DNA from: Blastomussa wellsi
Taxonomy: Eukaryota; Cnidaria; Anthozoa; Scleractinia; Plerogyridae
Length of the DNA: 64,000 bases
Reading direction: 5' to 3'
Assembly (NCBI GenBank): GCA_947652115.1
Contig: OX393569.1
Coordinates: 16,111,008-16,175,007 of the forward strand
In this document: positions 11,201-22,200 of the stretch, in pieces
Layout: every line of letters begins with the position of its first letter
How positions within the stretch are numbered: position 1 is the stretch's first letter
Made by a program: the position numbers and the translations under genes
The notes under the pieces: generated by a model
Database searches by the model: none
Told to the model about the DNA's origin: nothing
What the model saw: the letters and a program-made list of their open reading frames with translations, nothing else

Positions 11201-13852
11201 GCAACCAACAAGCCAAGGTTACATCTGCATTGCCAGAAGGTTTAATAGCAATTTTTCAAGACAATTGCTCACGCAACATGCGAGTCCACGAAACGAAGGC
11301 ACGCAAAGAACAGCGTTTAATTCCGGTCGCAGTTTTAATATTTACTCGACGCCATTTGTTCGTTTACTCTTTAAAAACACTTGTGTGGGTTGAATTGTGT
11401 TGGACAGCTAAACATGACGTTCGCGGAATGAAAGCAAGATTTGGTGTTGATTCAAGTATTAGCTTTTACAGAATTTCTGTCACCGTAATACATTCGCGAA
11501 CAGAAAAGTTGTCAATTTCTGGCACACTCAAACGTCAACTGATGTCGATTTCACTTAATGTCACGCACGACGCTCTTTCTCTTGCTCAAGTACCTCGAGC
11601 TACAACTTATATCGTCGAAATGAAATATGAAAAGATGGCATTTCTTTCTGTAAACATTCCATAGAACAGAAGCTTTCTTGGCACTAATTAAAATTTGTCT
11701 TTTAATTTAGAATAAGGTGTGAAATTTAAATACCTCATGGCTGTGAGAGATTATTGTCCTTTCCACCCGAATGGATAAAATTTAACTTTTTGTGTACAAT
11801 ATCATTTCGTTCGGCAAGCCACATTTCCAAAGAAGAGCTCACGAGTTCAATTTGCATGAAAATGTTATTGCTGTTATCAATAATCTTTATTCTAGAATGT
11901 TACAATCGTCTAACTGACTCAAACTGCTCATCTCATGAAAATCTGGCACATGTTGTAAAATCGCTTTTTGAATGCCACCTCACCGACCACCGGGATTAGC
12001 TCCTAAATTTTCCACAAATGAGTCACCAAACAAACATCGGGGCTCAATCTTGATCGGAAGCAAGGGATTGTGTGTAACCCAAAACGTACACACCACAACA
12101 AACAACCGAAACACGTAATTTCCTGGGCAGAGAAAAAATCCTTTTCAATTTTAGTTCTACACAGATGGCGTCAAAAAAGTTGCCAACAAGCCTCCGATAT
12201 GGAATGTAAACTTTGGACTAAAAAAGATGAAAAAAGATTAAACACTCATAGATATTTTTCCTGGCTGACTTGAATTCACGAAAGAAAATTCTTTTCGACG
12301 ATAATTAATGTCATAACAACAACGACTGTTTCGAGATAGACTGTCAAAAAAGTTAAAGCTTTAGTATAAAAAGCTCCTCAACCTCTGTGCTAATTTTATA
12401 CAAAACAGGATAAAATAGATGTAAGGAACTTCTGACCTCTCATATTTGTTGTAGCACAGTCCAGCCCCCTTAAAAATATGATGCTTCGTCCACGAAATTG
12501 GAAATCGAACTTTTTTTCTGCATTGGCCGTCGAGAAAAGCGCTTCAATTTCAAATTATTCCTAAAACGTAAAATTGTTTACAGAAGTTTTATAATATCAG
12601 TAATAGCTCTCACAGCATAACAAATCGAGGGATATTAAATTAAACTCAACAACATGTGAACGGCATTACTAAAAATCGGAACCTTGTTTTCTACTTCTTG
12701 CAATATTCTCCAGTATGGTTAGCGGTCTTTCTAAAGCAAGTTCAGTAATTTTCACTCTCTGTCTTGAAAAATAATACACAATGAATGTTTACAAGTTAAT
12801 CGTCCTTTCGTGTGAATAGGCCCTTTGTATTTAACGATCGCAGCTGTAACCGTCGAAACTTGCCGATGTTCCAAGTCAAAATTGGTTCAAGAAGCCAAGT
12901 ATCACTGTCTTTCAGTTCTGGCTACGACGCAAGAACTTTTTGCGGTCATGGAATTGTCCGTGAATGAACGCGAAAATTTGGACAAAATAAGCAAGTTTTA
13001 CTGGGAACCCTACTGTGATTCCAGAGTGTTATAAAATTGCTTGCAAAAATATTTGCACATTCTATCAAATTTTTATTCAAATTTGGTTCACGGGTAAAAC
13101 ATAATTTCCTTTACGATTTACCACAGGCACCGAAAAATACAGGAAACCAGAGAATAAGCAAAAAATTGAGCCGATCGCCCAATAAATGTAATAAAAATCG
13201 AGATATATGGTATTGGTGGTGATTTTTTAGCTCGTTTTGCTACATTTCAAATCCTCCAGAAGAGTCACAAAACACGATTTCCTTTCCTGCCGCAGAAGTT
13301 AACCAGCTTAAGCTTTAGTTTACTGTTTCAATCAGACACAGATCAAGAGGAAATTAACAGTCTTAAATCTTTGCTCACCTCGTGTTACTGAATGCTCCAT
13401 TGAGACAAGAATCGCAGAATCGATGGCCACAAACGGACACTTGGACGGCGTTGCGCACTGGCAGATGACAAATTCGGCATAATAAATTTTCGCTCACCGC
13501 TGGAACGAAAAAAGCTCGATATCCAGGCATACTACTTCAAAGAATCCACTTTGGTGTAACTTTAGGTGACGTTTGGTCGTGTCATCTGCTGTTAGGTACC
13601 TGCTTTCACGACGATAGCACTGTGTGACTGAGCTGCGAGAAGTTTTTGTGTTGTTTGAATAAATTTCCCATGGCCGTGCTTGATTGGGCATGCCCAGGAC
13701 AATGGAGTAACAACAGACGTGACGGGCGAGGGGGGCTTATTTGCATGACAAGGATAGTTTGGATCCTTTGTACACTTCCGGTTAAGATTAAACCTCTCTT
13801 CAAGATAAATACAAATTGTGTGTGGGAGCGATCGGGCTTTTAAAGGGTACAT
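2265..13852 (-). CDS. TRAF-family protein with RING, expanded zinc fingers and MATH domain
   Basis: Predicted signalling adaptor and E3 ubiquitin ligase of the TRAF family, cytoplasmic by family. Minus-strand exons: 13600-13852 (tentative first exon), 13379-13499, 9971-10025, 8675-8779, 7526-7687, 5440-5616, 4680-5129, 3865-3942, 3228-3305, 2265-2882. All have GT-AG sites and phases agree, giving about 698 codons. The RING (exons 2-3) shows C-x2-C, CGH, CDSC and a final CPVD, where Asp replaces the last Cys as in TRAF6. TRAF-type zinc fingers follow in exons 4-9, more than the usual set. Exon 7 (150 codons) carries a Ser/Arg/Pro-rich linker between a broken-off finger half and the next finger. 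The last exon has a short helical stretch and a complete MATH/TRAF-C domain (LYWKIDDF, LLKWPFEG, LLDQ, NYVKDNCLF) ending at a stop. Exon 1 is unsure: it fits in phase but resembles no family N terminus. Everything from 13499 downwards is firm. Confidence 0.88.
3427..3690 (+). repeat. Dispersed repeat H, copy 1
   Basis: Shares 'agtatcacctctttggtgtt', 'cattttaagggtaattt' and 'tggtgacgtagttcctt' with 24597-24745 and with the reversed copy at 60236-60390. It is longer here because of an inserted AT-rich block. It lies in a first-TRAF-gene intron. Confidence 0.65.
4516..4645 (+). repeat. Dispersed repeat A, copy 2
   Basis: Related to 1-150 and to the reverse copy near 58713-58850. It has the same order of blocks: aaactcgaagc, gcgcgggaaaa, gattggttttggtttt, ttggttgaaaaagtgg, ttttttcaaccaat. 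It lies in a TRAF intron just below exon 4680-5129. It is non-coding; the open frame running through it is an intron read-through of the exon above. Confidence 0.7.
5149..5353. repeat. Tandem duplication with TTCG microsatellite
   Basis: A unit of about 105 bp, from ttgatttgttcgttcg to catttcaattta, is present twice head to tail. Long stretches are identical, including gtcgaatttaagtgagtaaa. Copy 1 has four TTCG units and copy 2 only two, so the microsatellite differs between copies. The near identity suggests a recent local duplication within the TRAF intron. Confidence 0.85.
7990..8330 (-). mobile_element. TTAA-flanked MITE, family C, degraded copy
   Basis: The sequence starts TTAAGGTGGCTCTGAACC, matching the terminal inverted repeat of the intact copy at 33320-33639, but the element lies in the opposite orientation. 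Shared internal blocks include gttgctatggtaac, gttataa/gagttatta and gtaaactttgaaa. The far end is eroded to 'ggccactttagg', so its terminal TTAA is no longer clean. It lies in a TRAF intron. Confidence 0.7.
8545..8610. repeat. Perfect 19-bp-arm hairpin repeat
   Basis: ACCCTGCGAGCAGAGGTCC is followed after a short loop by its exact reverse complement. Flanking 'atttcaaaatt' also occurs on both sides. It could form a stable stem in RNA or single-stranded DNA. It sits in the intron between the 7526 and 8675 exons and looks like a short foldback repeat rather than an RNA gene. Confidence 0.7.
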
Positions 13853-13958
13853 TTTTGCGGTCTAGGTCTTTGAACTACCCATGGACAGTTCAAAAGAACC
13901 CAGTCATTGTTAATGTGCAGGTACGTAGTCACATCCATTATCTTCTCATTGTTCCTCA

Positions 13959-14124
13959 CTCTGTTATCAGATATTCTATCCTTATGCTAAAGAATTTACA
14001 AGCTTAAAACACCTGCATGGTCTTCGTAAAAAGTGCACAAAACTCTGTTATCAGATATTATCCTTATGCTAAAGATTTTGCAAGCTTAAAAACACCTGCA
14101 TGGCCTTCGTAAAAAGTGAACACA
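13959..14124. repeat. Direct tandem duplication (about 83-bp unit)
   Basis: Two adjacent copies run from ctctgttatcagatatt through acacctgcatgg to cttcgtaaaaagtg. They differ by a few substitutions and small indels. No coding potential is seen. It lies just upstream of the tentative first exon of the first TRAF gene. Confidence 0.85.
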
Positions 14125-14442
14125 AATCTCGTGGTCTTCGGGGCAAAAACCACAACGATGTTCTTGTTCGGTATTTACAGTAATTTTTAACTCCACGCAA
14201 AACTTTATTGTTTAGATTTCCTGGATTTCCGGAAAAACTCTCACCGGGGAATTGAAAATGTTGGCTATACATACATTCTTATGTATATTCGCTTTCGAAT
14301 TTCGACAATTTCTAACAAGAAACTGGGCATTGTTCAAATGTAATGAATCATTTCCTTGCAATGATGTCAATGAAAACCCAGAAGTTATTATCTTACGTCG
14401 TTATAAATATATTTGACCGTTTGGATGCAGGAGACCACGCAA

Positions 14443-14560
14443 CGAAGAATAAAACTAGTTGGCTTGTTATTGCCGGATCTCTCGATAAAGAAATGCCCGT
14501 ACCAGACGTCATTCTAAGTGTTGTAAAACCAAATTGATTGTAAGGCTGGTACTACGGCAA
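14443..14560 (+). repeat. Dispersed repeat G, copy 1
   Basis: Shares ordered blocks with 22402-22510: 'aataaaact', 'ttggcttgt', 'gccggatctct', 'gtaccagacgt', 'aaaaccaaat' and a final 'ggtac'. It overlaps the outer arm of the foldback at 14525-14741. Non-coding. Confidence 0.65.
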
Positions 14561-14741
14561 AAGGGCAAAATTTATTGGCCAATATTTCAACTAGCAGAGC
14601 TAGTCTTCTTCAGGGCCAGTACTTAATACAAGGAAAATATTAAGTATTGGCCCTGAGGAAGAGCAGCTCTGCTAGTTGAAATATTGGCCAATAATTTTGC
14701 CCTTTTGCCGTAGTACCAGTCTTGCAATCAATTTGGTTTTA
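14525..14741. mobile_element. Large foldback element (arms about 100 bp)
   Basis: Two inverted arms of about 100 bp flank a short centre. The left arm runs aaccaaattgattgtaagg, ggtactacggcaaaaggg, ggccaatatttcaactagc; the right arm gives the reverse complement of the same blocks with a few mismatches. The outer part also resembles repeat G at 22402-22510, so this foldback may have arisen by inverted duplication of a dispersed element. Confidence 0.8.
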
Positions 14742-15240
14742 TTTGACCGGTCAGAGTGAATAATTTCCAGCAGATGTCGGATCTGTTTTTGACGAAAACG
14801 AAAAGTTCACTGAAACAAATTAAAATGGTATTTTTAACCTTACATCACAAACTTAGCCCTTGTCAGCCTTGTTAAGTCACTTCCTAATTTTGTTTTTCAG
14901 TGTTTACTTTTGTGTGAAATTATTTTTTTCAATCTTGTGCTTGTTGAAACCAGTTTGTTTCGTCTCTCAAATTCCAATCAGATTTGTCACTTTCAAGGAA
15001 CGTTTCCGCTTTACGTCATTAAGGAAACAAAAAAAGTTGTGAGCAGTAAAAACTCCATAGTTGTTCGTGAAGTGAATCTTCATGAATGGCCTGGAAAACA
15101 TAACAGCTAGCATCCATCTATCTTATAAGGGTACTGTAACGTTATTTGGGTGTCATTTTAAAACGCTGAAATGTGTTCTTGCATCACTGGAAATCCAAAA
15201 ATAATGGTGGTAGGACAAAATCACTACGCTGAAACCGTTA

Positions 15241-15372
15241 ATTGTCGCCTATCACTTAGGATGGCAAGGATGAAAATGGATTGAAACCTGAAAAAACTAG
15301 CCAGTTTTTTAAATTCTAGGGCCATTCCTTGAAAATATCACAAGAAATTCATTATTGTTTGCTCTCTCAGCC
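15241..15372 (+). repeat. Dispersed repeat B, copy 1
   Basis: Colinear with 62363-62498. Both contain 'cgcctatcacttaggatgg', a run around 'gaaaaaactagcca', 'aaattctag.gccat', 'cttgaaaatat' and 'gtttgctctct'. There is no coding capacity. The two copies lie 47 kb apart in the same orientation. Confidence 0.8.
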
Positions 15373-15409
15373 AGCCCCCCAGCCGGGGGGGGGGGGGGGC
15401 TGGGGGGCT
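15373..15409. repeat. G/C palindrome with long poly-G run
   Basis: AGCCCCCCAGCC and GGCTGGGGGGCT flank an uninterrupted G run, followed by a C-rich tract. It is a perfect inverted repeat with a G-quadruplex-capable centre. The run length is prone to sequencing and assembly error. Confidence 0.7.
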
Positions 15410-15860
15410 CCCCCCCCCACTTTTTACGACGATGATATTTTTTTGTTTTAGTATAAGATTCGTATGAAGAAATAATGAAAAAAGGAAAACGTAAACGGAA
15501 AAGCGCAATTTTGTAGAAAAAAAAATAAAAAAATTAAGTTACCTGACAGTTATTGTTGTCACTCCAGAGTCATTTTTAAGCATGGAATAATATCTTATAA
15601 CATTTTTGACTGAATAGTGAACTACTTCCGTTAACGTTAACTCGATTCATGCTCAGTAGCTATTTGAGAAAAGACGTAAAATATATAGAGCACGAACCAG
15701 ATGAAACAAGTAAAATTCATTGCTTCATTTAGTGACGAGACCAAAACCTGTCGGAGACTTTTCGTGTTTACATACTTCCTTACGTGCATACTTTCCACAC
15801 ACGGGGAGCTTGTGTAAAAACACAGGTTAGTGTACTAAAGCCGGGATATATCGCCTGAAA

Positions 15861-16372
15861 AGGTAAAGGTAAGGTAAAATCTTTATTTAGACACGGTATT
15901 TCCTTCAGGACTTATAGTTTACAATATTAACTATAACTAACTACCTAACTAAATCATTAACAGCTAATATAATAAGAGAAATAATAAAAAACCTGCTTTA
16001 CAAGGAAGCCGTGTATAAAATCAAAATAAGATTTACGTAAATCTACCATCAAAACCATAATTTTTCAACTTAGATTTAAATACATCAAGAGTGTGTGACT
16101 GACGAATATCCAAGGGTAAGCTATTCCACAGTACAGCTCCGCTGTATGACAGACTTCTTTTACAATAATTAGTGCGGGGCTGTGGAATGGCAAGCGAAAA
16201 GTCACTCTCTCTTAAATTATAGATTAAGGTATCTGAACGGAAGACAAAGTGCGAGCTAAGATAATCTGGAGCCATTCTATTTACAATCTTATACATCAAT
16301 ATAGATTTATTAACAAGGCGTTGACGGTCCAGTTTAACCCAGTTTACCATTCGCATATGTATCAAGCTTACA
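15861..16372 (-). mobile_element. 5'-truncated non-LTR retrotransposon (LINE), 3' end
   Basis: The minus-strand reading frame at 16033-16365 (110 codons) matches the extreme C terminus of LINE reverse transcriptases. Landmarks are a basic start, KSILMYKIVNRMAPDYLS, then YNLRESDFSL and RSLSYSGAVLWNSLPLDIR. This block lies after the polymerase core in CR1/L2-like and Jockey-like elements. The polymerase motifs and endonuclease are absent, so it is a dead-on-arrival 5' truncation. The 3' tail reaches an AAATAAAG polyadenylation-like signal (ctttattt on the plus strand near 15880). The exact clade needs a phylogeny. Confidence 0.8.
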
Positions 16373-17035
16373 AAACTTCCAAAATTTTGCTGTAAACACT
16401 AAAAGTACCTGTAATTTTACACTTATCCAGGTTACATACTTGCATACATACTTTATTTAGCGTGGACAATAAAGACACTTAGCTATTCGCTAGTTTCCAG
16501 GTGCTCCATGATTTAAATTAAGTAGTGTACAGTATTGTATAAACTTATTTACATCAGGTTGTCTTTTTTTAAGAAATATGTCATGGAGAATGTTGAAAAT
16601 ACCATTTCCGAGCCTCTAGATTTCAAACATATCAAACTTTGCCTAATTGTTATGGTTGGAATTTTTTTAAGACAATGGCTCTTTTGTTGTCCATCCTCAG
16701 GGATTTGTCTTTCCAACACGGCCAAATTACACTCGGTTTAAATCGGATCCAATCGGCAAAGCGTCGGTGATGGCACTTTTTGCCCAACAGAGGTCTACTT
16801 GGGAGAACATAGACAGACCAACAGGGGGCTAGTTAGTAATTGTCAAGAGAACTTATTGTCATACATCGCGATGCCTGTATCACGTTAAAATCGCGCGGAC
16901 CGGTTAATGTCCATGGCCTGAACCATGAGAGATGTTCTACTATAAGCCGTCAGTGAAAACATATTTAAAATTCATGTTGTAGCATTAGCAGTCTCAGCAT
17001 TATTTTAAAAAAAATGCGGCTTGACACTTATTGCA

Positions 17036-17138
17036 AGCAGCTCGGGACGAAGGGCTAACGCTCGAAACGTCAGCTCTCGGAGCTCTTTACGGTGGCCAAT
17101 TGACATTATAAACCCAGTTGATAAAGCCAAATTATATT
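17036..17138 (+). repeat. Dispersed repeat F, copy 1
   Basis: Matches 36414-36504 with long identical blocks: 'gggctaacgctcgaaacgtc', 'ctctttacggtggccaattg', 'acattat' and 'aacccagttgata'. Both copies have the same orientation. The sequence resembles a transposon terminus more than a gene. Short open frames across it are not conserved between the two copies. Confidence 0.8.
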
Positions 17139-17391
17139 GTTATACTTCCCACCGACGCAGTACCACAGTTTCTTATGGGGCTCTTACTATCCCGTATCCC
17201 ATTAATTTTTTGGCCTAAATATCCCCGTATCCCGTTAATGTCGGTAGCTTGTATCTCCAACGTTTATGTTCGATTTTCCCGAATCTCTTGTTTAAATATC
17301 CCGTATCCCTATAATTTTTTACCCAAATATCCCGTATCCCAAAAACCCCTAATAGGCCCTCAACAATGCTTCCAAATATCAAACGATTTGC

Positions 17392-17551
17392 AATAGACCA
17401 ATTCCGATATATTAAATTCTAACATGGTGCCGAGGCTTAGGGGAATAAAACAAAAGAAATTATTTATTCATCCGTAAGCCTCGATGCAAAATCTTTTGTT
17501 TTATTCCCCTAAGCCTCGGCGACATGTTAGAATATATCGGAATTGGTATAT
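17392..17551. mobile_element. Foldback element with AATAGACCAATTCCG end
   Basis: The arms are aatagaccaattccgatat...attctaacatg and catgttagaatatatcgg... inverse. A second arm pair reads 'gccgaggcttaggggaataa' / 'ttattcccctaagcctcggc'. About 155 bp in all is nearly completely self-complementary, with no coding capacity. The AATAGACC terminus is shared with the elements at 1915, 31105 and 33128. Confidence 0.8.
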
Positions 17552-19062
17552 TAACTTAAATCTAGAATGAAATCACACCAAAAACTGCTTGCTATTTTCA
17601 TTGGAAAACAAATGACCATCCTAAATCAGTAAACAAGAGTCTTAGCTTCTGGAGTAAAGGCGGGGCATTGCACGAGCTTAAAATCAAGTTCAACAAGACT
17701 CGAAGTTGTCATTTCAAAACAGTCGTCTTTATTTTACAAGCAAGCAGTGAAAAGTTGCACGGCAATAAGTAGTTTGCTATCCCTAAAAAATATCTAACGG
17801 CCTGCACAGGAAGAGGTACGACTACAAAAATTACGATTTTCTTGCTCTTGGAATCCACGATTATCCGTGGCGTGTAAGCAAATAAGTTCAAGTTTAACTT
17901 AGAGACGTGTCTATAGCCTGTTAATAGGCTCCGGCTAAAAGGGACTGGCTGCAACTGGAGAGGCTGAGGGAGGTGGAACTCCTTCCCCTTCATCCTCCTG
18001 TTTCTTTCCGTTTTTCGTCGCCCTTTCCTCGCCAGAGAGTCTTTACAGGCTGCTAACATGTCTATTTAGCGTGCTCGTGCAGTGTGCATAAGATTAATTG
18101 TACTAAATTGATTCTTTCTATTTTTGTTGGCAGGTAAACCTGCAGTGATAAACCTCTCAATGTGCCAAGCGATGCTTCGTCACTCGACTTCAACTGCAAT
18201 ACATTTCACACTGCTATTAAAGGTTTATATTTAAATCTGAACTTTTTTAACATGATGTAGCTACATTTGGGTGATTATTTAACTGTGATAGGGTGTACAT
18301 CATGTATTCTAGCCGCGAGCTGTCACAATTAAGTTTTTTCACATGCGAATAATTTATACATTTATACTTGTTTAGTTTCTGCCATGATGTGAACTGGCCG
18401 TGTTAGTCCCAGCAAATCTAAGGGAGTGATTATTTAGAATATATCCCTACAAAGGTTTGCAAAAAATGAACTGACTGAGCTAACCTCTCTTGCTTTCCGT
18501 AAAAAGGAGAAACATACAAGTTTACAATCTACAAGATATCCCCATAGCTAAAGACAGATTGCACGAATTCAACAGTTTACTAATCTATGTCCTGCAAAGT
18601 CTGCAGACTTCCGTTGATAATAAATAAATTTCTCGCACAACGAGTGCTCTCGTTAGTGCCTCACAAATGTGAATATCGTCCCTCCATCCTCGCCATCAAG
18701 ACTCAATTTTTCCCAACCCTCTCCCCCAAAGTATCAGTGGTATACCACTTGAAAATCGGCATTTAACTACTCATAAGAGTATAAACTTAAATTAATAGTG
18801 AAACAGGTTTGGAACTGTGCAATAACTAATAGAGAATACTCCCACCCCCTAATAACAAAGACGTTATCCTTTCTACTTAGAGAAGTAAGCTACCCAAACT
18901 CCTTTCTGCTATAACTTCGTGGGGGGTGGGGGTCCAACCACCTTGCACCCCTCCCTCCCTCCTCTGCTTGCCAGGGTGGAACTTTTTTTGAAATCTCTAG
19001 AAATGTTGTGAGGGGTAATGTACGAACAGCAGCGCGCTCAAAACTCTAAAATACACACTGCT

Positions 19063-19197
19063 ATATCTGACTGGTCCCCAGTCATCTCCTGTGAGAAAAT
19101 AGAAAGACGCGATGGATGATGCCTCCTTCCCATCATTCCCCGCGCTTGTTATTTTTTCTGATAAGAGACGACTGGGGACGAGTCAGCTGCTATATGT
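19063..19197. repeat. Foldback repeat
   Basis: The left arm 'ctatatctgactggtcccca' with 'gtc' faces the right arm 'gactggggacgagtcagctg' with 'ctatat'; an inner pair (ttttct..a / t..agaaaa region) is weaker. It lies just beyond the 3' end of the second TRAF gene (stop near 19252), so it may be in that gene's 3' flank. Confidence 0.6.
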
Positions 19198-19251
19198 GAA
19201 GTAGTACTATTCCATCTATGAATCGTCATGCGCATTTACGTAATGCATTCT

Positions 19252-22200
19252 CTACGGCTCGCTCAATCCGTCGCAATCAACAGATATTTTGAGGAAAATG
19301 GTATCCTCCTTTAAGTAATTTCGGGTTTCGATTTCCTCGTGTTTGGCGAACTTTGCTCCTCCGAAGCTGGCGTTCTTTTCCAGCTTGGGCCGTCCAAGGA
19401 ATGGTTCATTTTCTGGACACGGGTTCGGTTTGATGCTAAACTTTATGTGTTTCCGCTGTGTGTGATCTTCGTCTTGATCCAGGAGGTAGAAGGTGACCCG
19501 GTAGTCAAACGGCCATTTCAGCAAACTGTCGAACGCACCTGAAACAGTACGAGAAATATCGAGTGAACTGCAACATATAAGGGGCTTGTTATCCGGGGAA
19601 CGTTTTCAGATGGGATACATACGGTTGCATACGTGAATACCATACACAAAATACTTCCAGACTAAATAAAACAAAGGTTGAAGCAAGGCCGTAGCTAGCA
19701 ACAGGCCGACATGATGAGGCAGTTGCCTCGTCTAGATTTTACTACAAATTGAAAACCAAACTACGTTCAGTTGGGAAAATATTCCCCAGTTGAACGAAAT
19801 AGATTTTTCAAAAGAAATACTTAACGAAAAATGCAATAAAAATAGCATTCAGAGCTTCTAGATGTCAAAATTTCTTGGGGCAACCTCGTCACGGCCATTG
19901 TGCGCTTTTCTGAAAGCGTACTGGAGGGAGGAGGAGGGGGGCGGCAGGTAGAGTGGCATGCCCCTTGATCGCATAGGACCTCGCACATTCATCGTTTGCA
20001 ACTTTTAACTCGTCTATGTCAAAAGTGTCTCTTGTCCAACGTGTGCTCATGGAATAATTGTTTACAAGGATGTGGGGAGGGCTTGTAATCGGAAGGATCT
20101 TTTCACTTTTGAGAGGCGGGAATTAATTCGAGAGAACGTATCTTTTCTGGGGCGAGGGGTTATCCAAACCTTTTTGGTATTCCTGCGAATGATGTATGTT
20201 ACCGGACAGTCCACATACCCTGTACCGTTTTCAAGTTCACCAAAGCTAATTCCACCGCCTATTTTAAGTTAAGGTTGCTCACCTTTTAACACACTGATAA
20301 ACACAGACATGTGCGTTCCTTTTCCTTTTCCATCACCGTTCAAACAAACCGACGCGCATAAGCGATATCCGTGCTTGCTGGTTGTGAAAGTCGGACTGAA
20401 TAGAGTGTCTCCGTTGCCCGCCTTTGCTTCTTTCATTTTGCGAGTGTAGTCCTCTATTCGCCAAATGAGCTGACTGTTCGCAATTTTCTCGAGATCCCCA
20501 ACACGCTTGTCCTGAGCTTTGATGAGGTCGGCCTGATCCTTAAGCGCGGATTCGTGCTTGTTCAAAGTATCGTCAACCTCGGTAATCTTCGTAAAGATTG
20601 CTTTCACGTGCTCAATCATGTTACTTTTGTAATGCTTTGGCATTTTTTCTCGACTGCACTGCAAGAGAAAAGAATATAAAGGTAAAATCGTGACATTTGT
20701 TTTGTAAATACGGCGGGAGGAATTTTCCCGCCACAAGAAAACGCGCGCACGCAACTGGACGTTCTCTCGCCGAATTTTCCCGCCACTAGCGCCCACGCAA
20801 AGAAGTCCTTCGTGTATTACCGGGCATTCACGCTAAAATGGCTACAATGCAAAAAATGGCAACAGTGTTTGGGACTTACCCTGTGCGTGCAACCGATGCA
20901 TTCAAATTCACAAATCATCTTCGTCTTCGGACAAACCTCCTCAATGTGTTGGTCCAGCTGCAAAAAAGAAAAAGTCAACACAATTTAGTGTTTCCTTCAA
21001 GAAGTAAAGCTGTTTTTTTGGACAACCAATTGAACCAAATACCACACGGAGAAGGAGAACAGTGGAAAAGGAGTGCGGACAGTAGAGTTGGAGCAGCTGG
21101 GCCTAAGACATGACCACGGCACAAGACGGGGCTGGTTGGAGAGCAACATTTGCGGCCTTATGGGCCTCATAACGCGGAAACAACTGACTACCTTCAAGCA
21201 CTGAGTGTCCACTTTTATATGGTACTTGTCAGAGGAGGTGCGATTAGTGATATACGTAAAAACTGATAGCATGTTAAGTACCTCATCTCGAGGAATCTCC
21301 AACTTCTTGTCGCATTTGTTGGGACATGGCAGTGGCAGCTTGGGACACTCATCTGCCAAATGTGCCTGGAAAATATTTCTAGGGATCAGTCAACACTATT
21401 ATCCTCGTCTTCCAAGAAAGAGCATTTTTACAATGAAATGAAGCTTTAATGCATCGCTCTCACTACCAACGTTTTTAGTTAACTAACTAATTATTAACCT
21501 CGAACGTTCGGTCTTTGTGGGAAAATCTCAAACTGAGGCCTTGCCGGTGCTTTTATGAATGATTGTTTTATTAAAATTTGTCACAACTATAATGTTGCGA
21601 CAACAAAACAATTAAAAAAAATCGACCACCTTTTGACCAATAGACGCGCGAGAATTCTCTCGGTTATTGTATAATTAAACAACCGACCACCTGACATTTT
21701 CTCATGATCTGCACCCTCATCAATCATAACTTTCGACCAGTGAGCGCGCGAGAATGGTGCTTTTTCTTTCTCTCAGTAATCGTATAAAAAGGTTGTTCTT
21801 CTCTGACTATTTTTTAGATATTTAAATTCCCTTTACCTTCTTGTCCTCTCTGAGATGTCTGTCATCGCAGTATGGGCATGCTATTATTTTTTTCGGGCAG
21901 TCTTTGTCCAGATGTTTCTGTAGAAATCTCTTTTGAAATTTAGCGCCGCAGTCGTTCATGCAGAGGATTTCAGCATACTCGCAATTCGAGCTGACGTGTT
22001 CCTTGAAACAAATACAGAATGCTTTAGTAATCACATTCACTAAAAAACAACATTACTGTTGTAGGAGGCGCGGTGGTCTAATGGTTAGTTAAATGCACTG
22101 GCCGGGACTACTGAAGAGTGGTTTGAGTTCGAACCCTGACCTCGGCACTGCGTTGTGTTCTTGCACAGGGGCGGTACGCAGCTCTTTACAAGTTCCCACA

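Larger units (their letters stand above)
13853..19251. other. Intergenic spacer between the two TRAF genes
   Basis: No intact gene was found. The spacer holds a tandem duplication (13959-14124), a large foldback (14525-14741), repeat B (15241-15372), a G/C palindrome (15373-15409), a LINE 3' tail (15861-16372), repeat F (17036-17138), foldbacks at 17392-17551 and 19063-19197, and otherwise unassigned AT-rich sequence. It would contain the promoter of the first TRAF gene and the 3' flank of the second; no clear core-promoter motif can be named from sequence alone. Confidence 0.6.

Noticed and set aside
11185..11664. 159-codon open frame antisense in a TRAF intron
   Set aside because: No recognisable motif or start context, and composition is like the surrounding intron.
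22064..22160. Possible functional tRNA gene
   Set aside because: A-box and B-box are present, but acceptor-stem pairing fails and spacing is wrong. Similar heads elsewhere in the window indicate a SINE family.
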